A DNA stretch of 12,945 bases from Chloroflexota bacterium (GCA_025935655.1 JAICUV010000073.1:1-12945), one strand, 5' to 3'. Positions 1 through 6,680 are shown, counted from the stretch's first letter. Program-made: numbers and translations. Notes: generated by a model not told the origin, from the letters alone.

Positions 1-207
1 GTTCGAGCGCTGCCCGGGCGAACCGGCCGTGGGCGAACCGGCGAAGCGGAACGCGCTGCGCGGGGCGGGCCCGGCGACGGCGAAGGCCCGGGCGAACCCG
101 ACGAGGCGAACCCCCGCCGCGCGGACGGGAGCGGGCACGACGTCCGCAGCCGCGCGGACGGGGTCAGACACGACGTCCCCAGCCGCCGCGATCTCGATCG
201 CGGCCAC
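1..207 (-). CDS. Possible partial repeat-containing protein, N-terminal part only
   Basis: This minus-strand frame stays open from a GTG at 207-205 to the window edge (69 codons), so the C-terminus is missing. About nine in ten third positions are G or C, as in the clear genes here, and it starts 10 bases beyond the decarboxylase stop, so it could be the next gene of that transcript. A GGTGA-like stretch lies about 9 bases before the GTG, which is a weak ribosome site. The predicted protein is Ala/Val/Pro-rich and holds two adjacent 11-residue units, DVVSDPVRAAA and DVVPAPVRAAG, followed by repeated GSP triplets. That composition suggests a low-complexity linker or surface region. I recognise no family. 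Plus-strand frames are also open here, so the call rests on position and codon bias only. Confidence 0.3.
   Translation of the reverse strand, partial: MAAIEIAAAGDVVSDPVRAAADVVPAPVRAAGVRLVGFARAFAVAGPAPRSAFRFAGSPTAGSPGQRSN
119..184. repeat. Two-copy 33-bp tandem repeat
   Basis: Two directly adjacent 33-bp units (119-151 and 152-184) each begin GCGCGGACGGG and end CAGCC, with a shared CACGACGTCC core and only a few differences. The unit is exactly 11 codons, so it keeps frame in the possible minus-strand gene and encodes an 11-residue repeat. Shorter GGGCGAACC-type repeats lie beside it at 16-41 and 89-115. Confidence 0.7.
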
Positions 208-217
208 CGTGCGATGC

Positions 218-1660
218 TCACCCCGCGGGGATCTCCCCCGCGATCCGGCGCACGACCGCCGCCGCCGCCTCGGCGTGGGCCTCGGTCGTGGCCCAGTTCG
301 ACACCGACAGCCGCATCGCACGCATCCCGTGCCACGTCGTCCCGCCCAGCCAGATCGAGCCGTCCTCCTGGATCGCGGCGACGACGGCCGCGGTCCGGGC
401 GTCGCCCTTCGCCGCGTCACCGGACGGATCGTCGAACCGGACGAGCACCTGGTTGAGCACGACGTCGTTCAGGACGCGGACGTCGTCCAGGTCCGCGATC
501 CCGGCGGCGAACGTGCGCGCGGCGTCGCTCGTCCGCCCGATCATCTCGGCCACGCCGGACCGCCCGAGGCTCCGCAGCGCCGCCCACACCGCGAACCCGC
601 GCGCGCGGCGCGAGGACTCGGGAACCCAGTTGTACGGGTCGCGCTCGCCGCCCGAGGTCTCGACGTAGTACGCCGCCCCGAGCGTCATGGCCGCGTGATG
701 GGCCGCGGCATCGCGCACGAACGACAGGCCGGAGTCGTACGGCACGTTGAGCCACTTGTGGGCGTCGGTCGTCCAGGAGTCCGCGTCACCCACCCCGTCG
801 ACGAGGTGCCGCCGGGCGGGGTCCGCCGCAGCCCACAGCCCGAAGGCGCCATCGACGTGGAGCCAGCCGCCGTTGGCGCGGACCGCCGTGACGATCGCCG
901 GCAACGGGTCGAACGCCCCGGTGTTCACGTTGCCCGCCTGCGCGGTCACGAGCGCAGGGCGATCGAGGCCGGCGAGGACCCCGGCGAGCGCGTCCGCGCG
1001 CATCCGGCCCTGTTCGTCGGTCGGGACGCGGATCACGCGCTCGCGACCCATGCCCAGCATCTGGAGCGCGGCGAAGATCGTGACGTGCGACTCGTCGCTC
1101 ACGACGACCGGGATCTCCGGCGCCCCGAACAGCCCTTGCCGCTCGACGTCCCACCCCTGCCTCGCAAGCAGCGCGTGGCGACCCGCCGCGAGCCCGGTGA
1201 AGGAGGCCATCGTGGCGCCGGTCGTGTAGCCGACGCTCACGCCTGCCGGCAGCCCGAACAGCTCCGCGAGCCACGCGCCGGCGACCTCCTCGGCGACCGC
1301 CGCCGCCGGCCCGATGACGTACAGCCCCGCGTTCTGGTCCCAGGCGCTGGTCAGCCAGTCCGCGGCCAGCGAGGCGGGCACGCCGCCGCCGATGACGAAC
1401 CCGTAGTAGTTGGGGCCCGCGCTCCGGACGAGGCCGCCCTCGGCGTTCGCGGCGAGCTCGTCGATGACGGCCGCGGGGTCTGACGGGCCCTCGGGGAGCG
1501 GACCGGCGAACCGCGAGCGCAGCTCGGCAAGGCCCACGGTGGGGCGCACCGGTGTGTCGCCCAGCGCGGCGACAAAGGCGCGGGCGTGGACGACGGCGCG
1601 CTGGAGCGCCGCGTCGGTGGCGTCGGCGGACGGGATCGTGGGCTCGGCAGGCGCGGTCAT
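218..1660 (-). CDS. PLP-dependent group II amino-acid decarboxylase family protein
   Basis: The 480-residue product has the fold-type I decarboxylase signature: H192 in SDESHVT, expected to stack on the cofactor ring; D270 in HVDGAFG, expected to contact the pyridine nitrogen; and K302 in DAHKW, the Schiff-base lysine. The family (aromatic amino acid, glutamate, aspartate and related decarboxylases) removes the alpha-carboxyl group of an amino acid to give an amine in the cytoplasm. The substrate cannot be read from sequence. Production of beta-alanine from aspartate would fit the pyrimidine/beta-alanine genes nearby but is only a guess. The ATG at 1660 is chosen because AGGAG lies 8 to 9 bases upstream. 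An in-frame ATG at 1747 would add a 29-residue unstructured leader with no such site. It is divergent from the NTF2-like gene across 180 bp. Confidence 0.88.
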   Translation of the reverse strand: MTAPAEPTIPSADATDAALQRAVVHARAFVAALGDTPVRPTVGLAELRSRFAGPLPEGPSDPAAVIDELAANAEGGLVRSAGPNYYGFVIGGGVPASLAADWLTSAWDQNAGLYVIGPAAAVAEEVAGAWLAELFGLPAGVSVGYTTGATMASFTGLAAGRHALLARQGWDVERQGLFGAPEIPVVVSDESHVTIFAALQMLGMGRERVIRVPTDEQGRMRADALAGVLAGLDRPALVTAQAGNVNTGAFDPLPAIVTAVRANGGWLHVDGAFGLWAAADPARRHLVDGVGDADSWTTDAHKWLNVPYDSGLSFVRDAAAHHAAMTLGAAYYVETSGGERDPYNWVPESSRRARGFAVWAALRSLGRSGVAEMIGRTSDAARTFAAGIADLDDVRVLNDVVLNQVLVRFDDPSGDAAKGDARTAAVVAAIQEDGSIWLGGTTWHGMRAMRLSVSNWATTEAHAEAAAAVVRRIAGEIPAG

Positions 1661-1840
1661 GGGGACGTCTCCTGTGTTCGCGGCGGTGGGACGCGGGCGA
1701 TCGGTGCCCGCATTCTGGTCCCCAGCGCCACGCACGTCATGGGGCAAAGGCGGTAGGCCGCTTGCACGTAACCCTTTAGATCAGCAAGATAGGTTACAGC
1801 GCGGCGGACAGCCTCCGCACGCCCACCAAGGAGTGCCGCC
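1661..1840. promoter_or_regulatory. Divergent promoter region with a GTAACC inverted repeat
   Basis: This gap separates the divergent decarboxylase and NTF2-like genes and must drive both. It holds the most AT-rich stretch seen in the window, about 1766-1798. GTAACC at 1768-1773 and its exact complement GGTTAC at 1792-1797 form an inverted repeat with an 18-base spacer, the geometry of a dimeric regulator site. TTGCAC at 1762-1767 resembles a -35 box, but no convincing -10 box follows at standard spacing. No regulator gene lies beside it. Confidence 0.45.
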
Positions 1841-2212
1841 ATGACCCACGACGACGTCACCCGCTGGCTCGACGCGTACATCGACGCCTGGATGACCTAC
1901 GACCCGGACAAGATCCGTGGGCTGTTCAGCGAGGACGCGGAGTACCGCTACCACCCGTGGGACGAGCCGGTCCGCGGCCGCGAGGCGATCGCGGCGAGCT
2001 GGCTCGACGGTCCCGACGCGCCGGGGACCTACGCCGCCACCTACGGCGCCTGGGCGGTGGACGGCAACCGCGCCGTCGCCACGGGAACGAGCCGCTACGA
2101 CGATCACACGCAGCGCCGCACCTACCACAACGTGTTCCTGCTGGAGTTCGGCGACGACGGCCGCTGCCGGTCGTTCACCGAGGTGTTCCTCCAGGAGCCC
2201 GACGCAAGGTAG
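1841..2212 (+). CDS. SnoaL/NTF2-like domain protein
   Basis: The 123-residue product is one alpha+beta barrel domain of the NTF2/SnoaL superfamily. An N-terminal helix (RWLDAYIDAWMTYDPDKI) is followed by the typical LFSEDAEYRYHPWDEPVRGREAI segment, split here as LFSEDAEYRY then HPWDEPVRGREAI (about 28-50), and then the strands YAATYGAWAV, AVATGTSRY and HNVFLLEF. Its length matches single-domain members. The superfamily covers isomerases, hydratases, cyclases and ligand-binding proteins without one shared active site, so no reaction is assigned. The ATG has AAGGAG at 1828-1833, seven bases upstream. It diverges from the decarboxylase, so co-regulation is plausible, and it converges on the HtaA-like gene with a hairpin between them. 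Confidence 0.85.
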   Translation: MTHDDVTRWLDAYIDAWMTYDPDKIRGLFSEDAEYRYHPWDEPVRGREAIAASWLDGPDAPGTYAATYGAWAVDGNRAVATGTSRYDDHTQRRTYHNVFLLEFGDDGRCRSFTEVFLQEPDAR

Positions 2213-2250
2213 GCCGAACGATGGTCCGAGCCCTGCGCCGGACACGAAGA

Positions 2251-2280
2251 CGCGGCGACGACCCGGGGGCCGTCGCCGCG
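2251..2280. terminator. Bidirectional hairpin terminator
   Basis: CGCGGCGACG at 2251-2260 and CGTCGCCGCG at 2271-2280 are perfect reverse complements with a 10-base loop. The hairpin sits in the 81-bp gap between the ends of the convergent NTF2-like and HtaA-like genes. There is no T-tract on either side, as is common in GC-rich genomes, so the call rests on stem strength and position. Confidence 0.6.
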
Positions 2281-2293
2281 CGTGGAGCTGCGG

Positions 2294-2770
2294 CTACCTG
2301 AGGCTGACGGTCGCGGTGCCCGCGAGGGCGCCCTCGATCGCGTCGCTGCCGACGACCGCGCTGGACGCGGTGCCGGTGAAGTAGAGCGACACCACGCCGT
2401 CGGCGGCGTCCGCCGGGCTGAACGAGAACAGGTCCGCTCGGAACGAGTCGTTCACGATGCCGCTGACCTTGCCGTCCGCGAGGCGGATGGTGAAGTTGCG
2501 GAGCTCGAGCGTCCCGCCCACGCCGTTGACGTACAGGCCGCCGACGTGCTCGATCGTGCCGTCGCGGTAGTTGCCGGTGACGCCGAACACGGCGCCCCCG
2601 TCGAGGTAGCCGGGCTTCGCGACGCCGGCGAGGACGGACGCGGTCAGCGCGCTCGGGACGACCGTCGTGGTGCCCTTCCGCGTTGGGGCGGCGCTCACGG
2701 GGCCCGCGAGCGCGGTGAGGGCGAGGGCGCCGACGGCGACCGTCGTGGCGAGGCGTGCAGCGGTGCGCAT
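2294..2770 (-). CDS. Secreted HtaA-like beta-rich protein
   Basis: The 158-residue product starts with a Sec signal peptide: basic MRTAAR, a hydrophobic core at about 7-23, and a PVSA-A cleavage site near residue 27. The mature part is beta-rich and follows the pattern of HtaA-type domains, which in Corynebacterium bind haem at the cell surface: DGGAVFGVTG, then a GTIEHVGGLYV strand pair, LELRNFTIRLADG, RADLFSFSP and a final GTATVSLR strand. Only one domain is present, with no C-terminal transmembrane anchor, so it would be released or held by partners. Haem binding is not demonstrated by any residue I can single out. The start is supported by GGAGGA about 8 to 9 bases upstream. It is divergent from the carbon-nitrogen hydrolase and has no visible functional link to it. 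Confidence 0.7.
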   Translation of the reverse strand: MRTAARLATTVAVGALALTALAGPVSAAPTRKGTTTVVPSALTASVLAGVAKPGYLDGGAVFGVTGNYRDGTIEHVGGLYVNGVGGTLELRNFTIRLADGKVSGIVNDSFRADLFSFSPADAADGVVSLYFTGTASSAVVGSDAIEGALAGTATVSLR

Positions 2771-3010
2771 GGGGATGGTTCCTCCGGGGATAGGGTTGGG
2801 GCGTCATGTGGTCGGTCCCAGCGGGCCCTGCCGGGTGTCCGTCGCCAACCCTTCGCGGGAGCCGCCCGATCGGATTGCCCCGCGTGGCGGCGCCCGGCCC
2901 TCGCGGTCCCCGCGGGGCGGCGTATCCTTCCGGTTCTCGCGGCCCGGCAGGGGCCGGGCTCCGCATCCCGCGCGCTCCCCGGCGCGCACGTTCGAGGAGG
3001 GTGACCGCGA
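2771..3010. promoter_or_regulatory. Divergent intergenic region with possible promoters
   Basis: This 240-bp gap must hold promoters for the HtaA-like gene (minus) and the hydrolase (plus). On the plus strand TATCCT near 2922 resembles a -10 box but has no good -35 partner. GCCCGGC (2942-2948) and GCCGGGC (2953-2959) form a 7-bp hairpin with a 4-base loop that would fall in the hydrolase leader. GAGGAGGGTGA just before the ATG at 3011 is a near-consensus ribosome site. I see no gene here. Confidence 0.3.
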
Positions 3011-3859
3011 ATGTCCCGGATCGTCCGAGGCGCGCTCCTGCAGGCAAGCTGGACCGGCGACAAGGAGTCGATGATCCAGAAGCACGAGCAGTACGCGCAC
3101 GAGGCCAAGGCGCAGGGCGCCCAGGTCATGCTCTTCCAGGAGCTGTTCTACGGCCCCTACTTCTGCCAGGTCCAGGACCCCGAGTACTTCGGCTACACCG
3201 AGTGGATCCCCGACGGCCCCACGACCCAGCGCATGCAGTCGCTGGCCAAGGAGCTGGGCATGGTCCTCGTCGTGCCGATGTACGAGGAGGACAGCCAGAC
3301 CACGGGCATCTACTACAACACCGCCGCCGTGATCGACGCGGACGGGTCGTACCTGGGCAAGTACCGCAAGACGCACATCCCGCACGTCCAGGGCTTCTGG
3401 GAGAAGTACTACTTCCGCCCCGGCAACCTGGGCTACCCGGTGTTCGAGACCGCGGTGGGCAGGGTCGGCGTGTACATCTGCTACGACCGCCACTTCCCCG
3501 AGGGCGCACGGGCCCTGGGGCTCAACGGCGCGGAGATGGTGTTCATCCCGTCGGCGACGAGCCGCGGCCTGTCCGAGTACCTGTGGCGCGTGGAGCAGGT
3601 GAGCCATGCCCTCGCCAACGGCTACTTCGTGGGGACGATCAACCGCGTCGGCATCGAGCCCCTGGGCTCGGACGACTTCTATGGCCAGAGCTACTTCGTG
3701 GACCCGCGCGGCCAGTTCATCGGCGCCGTCGGCAGCCCCCACGACGAGGAGCTGCTCGTGCGCGACATGAACCTCGACGTGATCACCGAGGTCCGCCAGA
3801 CCTGGCAGTTCTACCGGGATCGCCGCCCCGACCAGTACGGCGACCTCGTCCGGCCGTAG
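3011..3859 (+). CDS. Carbon-nitrogen hydrolase, probable beta-ureidopropionase
   Basis: The 282-residue cytoplasmic enzyme belongs to the nitrilase superfamily. The catalytic triad is visible as E44 in LFQELFYGP, K120 in YRKTHIP and C157 in ICYDRHFPE. A second conserved glutamate, E131, lies in WEKYYFRPG. Members near this sequence hydrolyse N-carbamoyl compounds: N-carbamoyl-beta-alanine to beta-alanine, CO2 and ammonia (PydC-type), N-carbamoyl-D-amino acids, or N-carbamoylputrescine. The dihydropyrimidinase downstream and the semialdehyde dehydrogenase at the right edge favour the pyrimidine role. A hydantoin role is the main alternative. Length is normal. It is first of the plus-strand series and is separated from the next gene by 114 bp holding a strong hairpin. 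Confidence 0.85.
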   Translation: MSRIVRGALLQASWTGDKESMIQKHEQYAHEAKAQGAQVMLFQELFYGPYFCQVQDPEYFGYTEWIPDGPTTQRMQSLAKELGMVLVVPMYEEDSQTTGIYYNTAAVIDADGSYLGKYRKTHIPHVQGFWEKYYFRPGNLGYPVFETAVGRVGVYICYDRHFPEGARALGLNGAEMVFIPSATSRGLSEYLWRVEQVSHALANGYFVGTINRVGIEPLGSDDFYGQSYFVDPRGQFIGAVGSPHDEELLVRDMNLDVITEVRQTWQFYRDRRPDQYGDLVRP

Positions 3860-3890
3860 CCCGCGCCCGCTGGACATCCCCGCCATCGGG

Positions 3891-3896
3891 TATGAT
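3891..3896 (+). promoter_or_regulatory. TATGAT -10 box before the oxidoreductase gene
   Basis: TATGAT matches the sigma-70-type -10 consensus at five of six positions and stands out in a GC-rich spacer. TGGACA at 3871-3876 would be a good -35 box, but the 14-base spacing is shorter than usual. Initiation 6 to 8 bases downstream would place the transcript start at the foot of the 15-bp hairpin. This would give the LLM-MOSC-PlsY-like genes their own promoter. Confidence 0.4.
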
Positions 3897-3901
3897 CCCG
3901 C

Positions 3902-3938
3902 GCGGCTCGGCTGCCCAGGAGGAGGGCAGCCGAGCCGC
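3902..3938 (+). terminator. Perfect 15-bp hairpin with an AGGAGGA loop
   Basis: GCGGCTCGGCTGCCC (3902-3916) and GGGCAGCCGAGCCGC (3924-3938) pair perfectly around a 7-base loop, AGGAGGA. It lies 42 bases past the hydrolase stop and 35 bases before the oxidoreductase ATG. No T-tract follows. It may terminate or attenuate hydrolase transcription, or form a 5' stem-loop on a transcript started at the TATGAT box. The loop matches a consensus ribosome-binding sequence, but a separate AGGAG at 3962-3966 serves the real start. Confidence 0.6.
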
Positions 3939-3973
3939 CTGATTCCCCGGGGGGTCGGGACAGGAGACCGCCC

Positions 3974-4984
3974 ATGCAGTTCGGGTTCACGCTCAAGCCG
4001 GACCACTCGATCGATCGGACGCTCGCGCTCGCGACGCAGGCCGAGGCGGCGGGGTTCAGCCACGGCTGGCTGTTCGACAGCCACGTGCTGTGGCGCGACC
4101 CGTACCCGCTGCTGACGCTCATCGCGCAGGCGACGACGCGGCTGCGGCTCGGCACCTGCGTCACGAACCCGGCAACCCGCGAGCCATCGGTGACCGCGTC
4201 CACGCTCGCGGTGCTCGACGAGGTCTCGGGCGGGCGGATGGACCTCGGCATCGGCCGCGGCGACTCGGCGCGTCGCGTGCTGGGCAAGCCGCCGACCTCG
4301 ATGAAGGACCTCGAGACGGCGGTCCACGTCATCCGCGCGCTGGTCGAGGGCCGCTCGATCGAGTTCGAGGGGGCGATGCTCGAGCTCCCCTGGGCGAGCG
4401 GCTACCGGCTCCCGGTGTGGATCGCCGGCTACGGCCCGGTCGCGCTCAAGCTCACCGGGCGGATCGCGGACGGCGCGATGCTCCAGATCGGCGACCCGGA
4501 CCTCGTCCGCTGGTTCGTGAGCCAGGTGCGCGCGTCGGCGCGCGAGGCAGGACGCGATCCCGACAGCGTCGCCGTCATGGCGGCGGCCCCGGCGCACGTG
4601 GGCGATCTCGCCGACGGCCGGGACCGGACCCGCTGGTTCCCGGCGCTGGTGAGCAACCACGTCGTGGACCTCGTGAACAAGTACCCGCGCGAGGACCTAC
4701 CGGAGGAGCTCACCCAGTACGTCCGCGACCGAGAGGGCTACGACTACCTCCACCACGCCGAGGTGGGCTCGTCGAACGCGCAGTTCGTGACCGACGACAT
4801 CGTCGACCGGTTCTGCCTCGTGGGCTCCGTGGAGCAACACATCGAGCGGCTCCGCGCGCTCGCCGAGGCAGGCGTGGACCAGTTCAACCTCTACCTCATG
4901 AACGGGGACGAGGAGCAGCAGCTGGAGATCTACGGCCGGGAGATCATCCCGGCGCTGCGGGACATCGCGCCCACGCGCGCGTGA
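3974..4984 (+). CDS. LLM-class flavin/F420-dependent oxidoreductase, TIGR03842-like
   Basis: The 336-residue product is a luciferase-like TIM-barrel oxidoreductase. Visible family segments are FGFTLKPD at the start, LRLGTCVTNPATREP (57-71), GRMDLGIGRGDSAR (87-100), a PVWIAGYGP strand, and the C-terminal DQFNLYLMNGDEEQQLEIYG block, which I associate with the TIGR03842 (CPS_4043) group. LLM enzymes use FMN or deazaflavin F420 for hydride transfer or oxygenation. The substrate of this group is not established. Its place between a beta-ureidopropionase-like gene and a dihydropyrimidinase suggests a redox step in pyrimidine, hydantoin or related breakdown, which is inference. AGGAG is 7 bases before the ATG. 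Its TGA overlaps the GTG of the next gene. Confidence 0.85.
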   Translation: MQFGFTLKPDHSIDRTLALATQAEAAGFSHGWLFDSHVLWRDPYPLLTLIAQATTRLRLGTCVTNPATREPSVTASTLAVLDEVSGGRMDLGIGRGDSARRVLGKPPTSMKDLETAVHVIRALVEGRSIEFEGAMLELPWASGYRLPVWIAGYGPVALKLTGRIADGAMLQIGDPDLVRWFVSQVRASAREAGRDPDSVAVMAAAPAHVGDLADGRDRTRWFPALVSNHVVDLVNKYPREDLPEELTQYVRDREGYDYLHHAEVGSSNAQFVTDDIVDRFCLVGSVEQHIERLRALAEAGVDQFNLYLMNGDEEQQLEIYGREIIPALRDIAPTRA

Positions 4985-5796
4985 GCGGGCCGGTCACGGG
5001 CAGCGTCGCCCGCATCGGCATCGCGCCCGTCAAGGGGCTCGCGCTCGCCGCACCCGATGCGGTCGAGGTGACCCGAACAGGCGTCCACGGCGATCGCCGG
5101 TACGCGCTCCTCGACGCCCAGCACGGGCTCGCGAACGGCAAGCGGCTGGGCCCCCTCGTCCGGATCGTGCCCGAGATCGGCGACGACCCGGAGACGCTCG
5201 TGCTGCGGCTCCCGAACGGCTCGCGGATCGGCGGCGAGGTGACGCTCGGCGTTGAGGTCGGCGCGGTGTTCTACGGGTACGAGCGGCCCGCGCGCATCGT
5301 GGCCGGGCCCTACGCGGACGTCCTCAGCGAGGCGGCGGGGCAGCCTTTGACGCTCGTGCGCATGACCGGCGAGGGCACGGGGCTCGATCGCGCCGACGAG
5401 GGCGGGTCGGTCTCGCTCGTCTCCTCGAGCGCGCTCGCCGCGATGGCGGACGCAGCGGGGCTGGACGCGCCCGTCGACTCGCGCCGGTTCCGGATGACGT
5501 TCACGATCGCCGGCGTGGAGGCGCACGCGGAGGACGCGTGGCTGGGCCGCCCGGTGCGAATCGGCGAGGCGGTCGTCCGACCGGGCGGCAACATCGGCCG
5601 CTGCGCCGTCACCACGCAGGACCCCGACACCGGCATCCGGACCCTGGACACGCTGCGGCTCATCGCGGAGACGCGCGGCCACCTGCTCGCGACCGAGCCG
5701 CTCCCGTTCGGCGTGTGGGCGGAGGTCCTCGTCCCCGGGAGGGTCCGCGTCGGCGATCCCGTGGAGCCATTGCCGGACGGCTGGACCCCGGCGTGA
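4981..5796 (+). CDS. MOSC domain protein
   Basis: The 271-residue product has an N-terminal MOSC_N-like beta region (VARIGIAPVKGL, GVHGDRRYALLD) and a C-terminal MOSC domain with the conserved cysteine C208 in GGNIGRCAVTTQDPDTG and the DSRRFRMTF motif near 166-174. MOSC domains occur in molybdenum cofactor sulfurase and mARC/YcbX/YiiM-type enzymes and handle sulfur or molybdenum cofactor. No other Moco gene is visible in the window, so the partner is unknown. The GTG at 4981 is used because it overlaps the oxidoreductase stop (GTGA) and leaves a normal N-terminus. There is no clear ribosome site, which fits translational coupling. Its own TGA overlaps the next GTG in the same way. Confidence 0.85.
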   Translation: MSGPVTGSVARIGIAPVKGLALAAPDAVEVTRTGVHGDRRYALLDAQHGLANGKRLGPLVRIVPEIGDDPETLVLRLPNGSRIGGEVTLGVEVGAVFYGYERPARIVAGPYADVLSEAAGQPLTLVRMTGEGTGLDRADEGGSVSLVSSSALAAMADAAGLDAPVDSRRFRMTFTIAGVEAHAEDAWLGRPVRIGEAVVRPGGNIGRCAVTTQDPDTGIRTLDTLRLIAETRGHLLATEPLPFGVWAEVLVPGRVRVGDPVEPLPDGWTPA

Positions 5797-6323
5797 TCGA
5801 CGGGGCGACGGCGGCGCGAGACGCCGTCCTCGTCGCGCTGGCGCTGCTCGGCGGCTACGTCGTCGGCTCGATCCCCATCCATCGGCTGGCCGGCACGGGA
5901 GCCGGTCCGGGCTGGGGCTTCCTCGCCCTGACCGTCCACCTCGCCAAGGGCGTCGTCCCGGTGGCCATCGGGATCGTCACCTGGTCGTGGTGGGTCGGCT
6001 GGGTCGCGGGGCTGGGGGCAGTCGTCGGCGCGTGCTGGCCGGCGTTCGGGCGGGCACGGGGCGGTGACGGCCTCGCGACGCTCTCCGGCGCCGCGTTCAC
6101 GCTCGCGCCACCGGCCGGCCTCGTGAGCGCACTCGTCGCGCTCGTCGTGCTCGCGTCCGGCCGCCTCGCGGGTCGCGACCTGCCGGCCGCAGCCGTCGCC
6201 GTCGGCCTCGCCGCGTTCCCGGTGCTGTTCCTGGCCGTCGAGCAGGACCCGGCGCGGCTGGCCGCGCTCGTCGCGCTGTACCTCGTCGTGCTCGTGCGGG
6301 CACGAGCGACCCGCGGCGGCTGA
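5793..6323 (+). CDS. Shortened PlsY-like membrane protein
   Basis: The 176-residue protein has about five hydrophobic segments (near 11-29, 43-62, 66-82, 100-120 and 130-150) and resembles PlsY, the acylphosphate-dependent glycerol-3-phosphate acyltransferase. GSIP at 25-28 and FGRARGGDGLAT at 85-96 align with the PlsY segments GSIPFG and GGKGVAT. The SGNIGATN substrate-binding motif that should follow the first helix is absent, GGKG has become GGDG, and the histidine usual before PxF is C81. Typical PlsY proteins run about 200 residues. It may therefore have lost acyltransferase activity or do something else in the membrane. It starts at a GTG overlapping the MOSC stop (GTGA). Confidence 0.65.
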   Translation: MIDGATAARDAVLVALALLGGYVVGSIPIHRLAGTGAGPGWGFLALTVHLAKGVVPVAIGIVTWSWWVGWVAGLGAVVGACWPAFGRARGGDGLATLSGAAFTLAPPAGLVSALVALVVLASGRLAGRDLPAAAVAVGLAAFPVLFLAVEQDPARLAALVALYLVVLVRARATRGG

Positions 6324-6394
6324 CGAGGCGACGAGCGGCACTGCCCGTCGACGACGCCCGGTGCCACGCTGGCGCAGATCGGAGGCGTGTGGCG

Positions 6395-6646
6395 ATGCTC
6401 CTGGGACACTGGCATCACTGCGGGACCGCGGGCGCGGCGCTCGCCACGCACCTCCACGGGCGGGAGCTGGACGTCGTCCGGGCCGGCGAGTCGGCGCCGT
6501 GGCACTGGCGGGTCGCATCGCCGCACGGCGCCCTGCTCGCGGAGGGCGACGCCGCGTCCTGTGAAGCGGCCGAGGAGGCCGCAGAGCGCGAGGCGCTCGC
6601 CGTCCACCCACCCACCGAGGCGCTGATCGGGCGCCTGCTTGCCTGA
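6395..6646 (+). CDS. Small unknown protein with an N-terminal HWHHC motif
   Basis: The 83-residue product matches no family I recognise. It begins MLLGHWHHCG, so three histidines and a cysteine cluster at residues 5-9, a possible metal site. A middle part rich in Trp and His (PWHWRVASPHGALLAEGD) looks like a short beta hairpin, followed by an Ala/Glu-rich helix (about 54-70). GGAGG at 6381-6385 lies 9 bases before this ATG. An alternative GTG at 6389 is too close to that site. It lies 71 bp past the PlsY-like gene on the same strand and may be the last gene of that transcript. Codon bias matches its neighbours. Confidence 0.55.
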   Translation: MLLGHWHHCGTAGAALATHLHGRELDVVRAGESAPWHWRVASPHGALLAEGDAASCEAAEEAAEREALAVHPPTEALIGRLLA

Positions 6647-6660
6647 TCGCCGGCTGCGCT

Positions 6661-6680
6661 CCGGTGTCCGGGCGCACCGG
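6661..6680 (+). terminator. Possible weak hairpin terminator
   Basis: CCGGTG at 6661-6666 and CACCGG at 6675-6680 pair perfectly around an 8-base loop, just past the small unknown gene. A competing CGCCGG/CCGGCG pair (6648-6653 and 6677-6682) overlaps it. Six-bp GC stems occur by chance in such DNA, so this is tentative. Confidence 0.25.

Noticed and set aside
29..1483. Long open plus-strand frame across the left part of the window
   Set aside because: It lies antisense to the clear decarboxylase, is extremely rich in Arg, Pro and Gly, and has no family motif. Stop codons are rare in all frames in such GC-rich DNA.
1661..1747. Longer start for the decarboxylase at the ATG at 1747
   Set aside because: It would add an unstructured leader without a ribosome site, whereas the ATG at 1660 has AGGAG at good spacing.
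3871..3876. TGGACA as the -35 box paired with TATGAT at 3891
   Set aside because: The 14-base spacer is shorter than a normal sigma-70-type promoter, so only the -10 box is reported, with modest confidence.
2804..4660. Very long minus-strand open frame opposite the hydrolase and oxidoreductase
   Set aside because: It is antisense to two well-supported enzymes and has low-complexity His/Arg/Val-rich composition with no domain signature.
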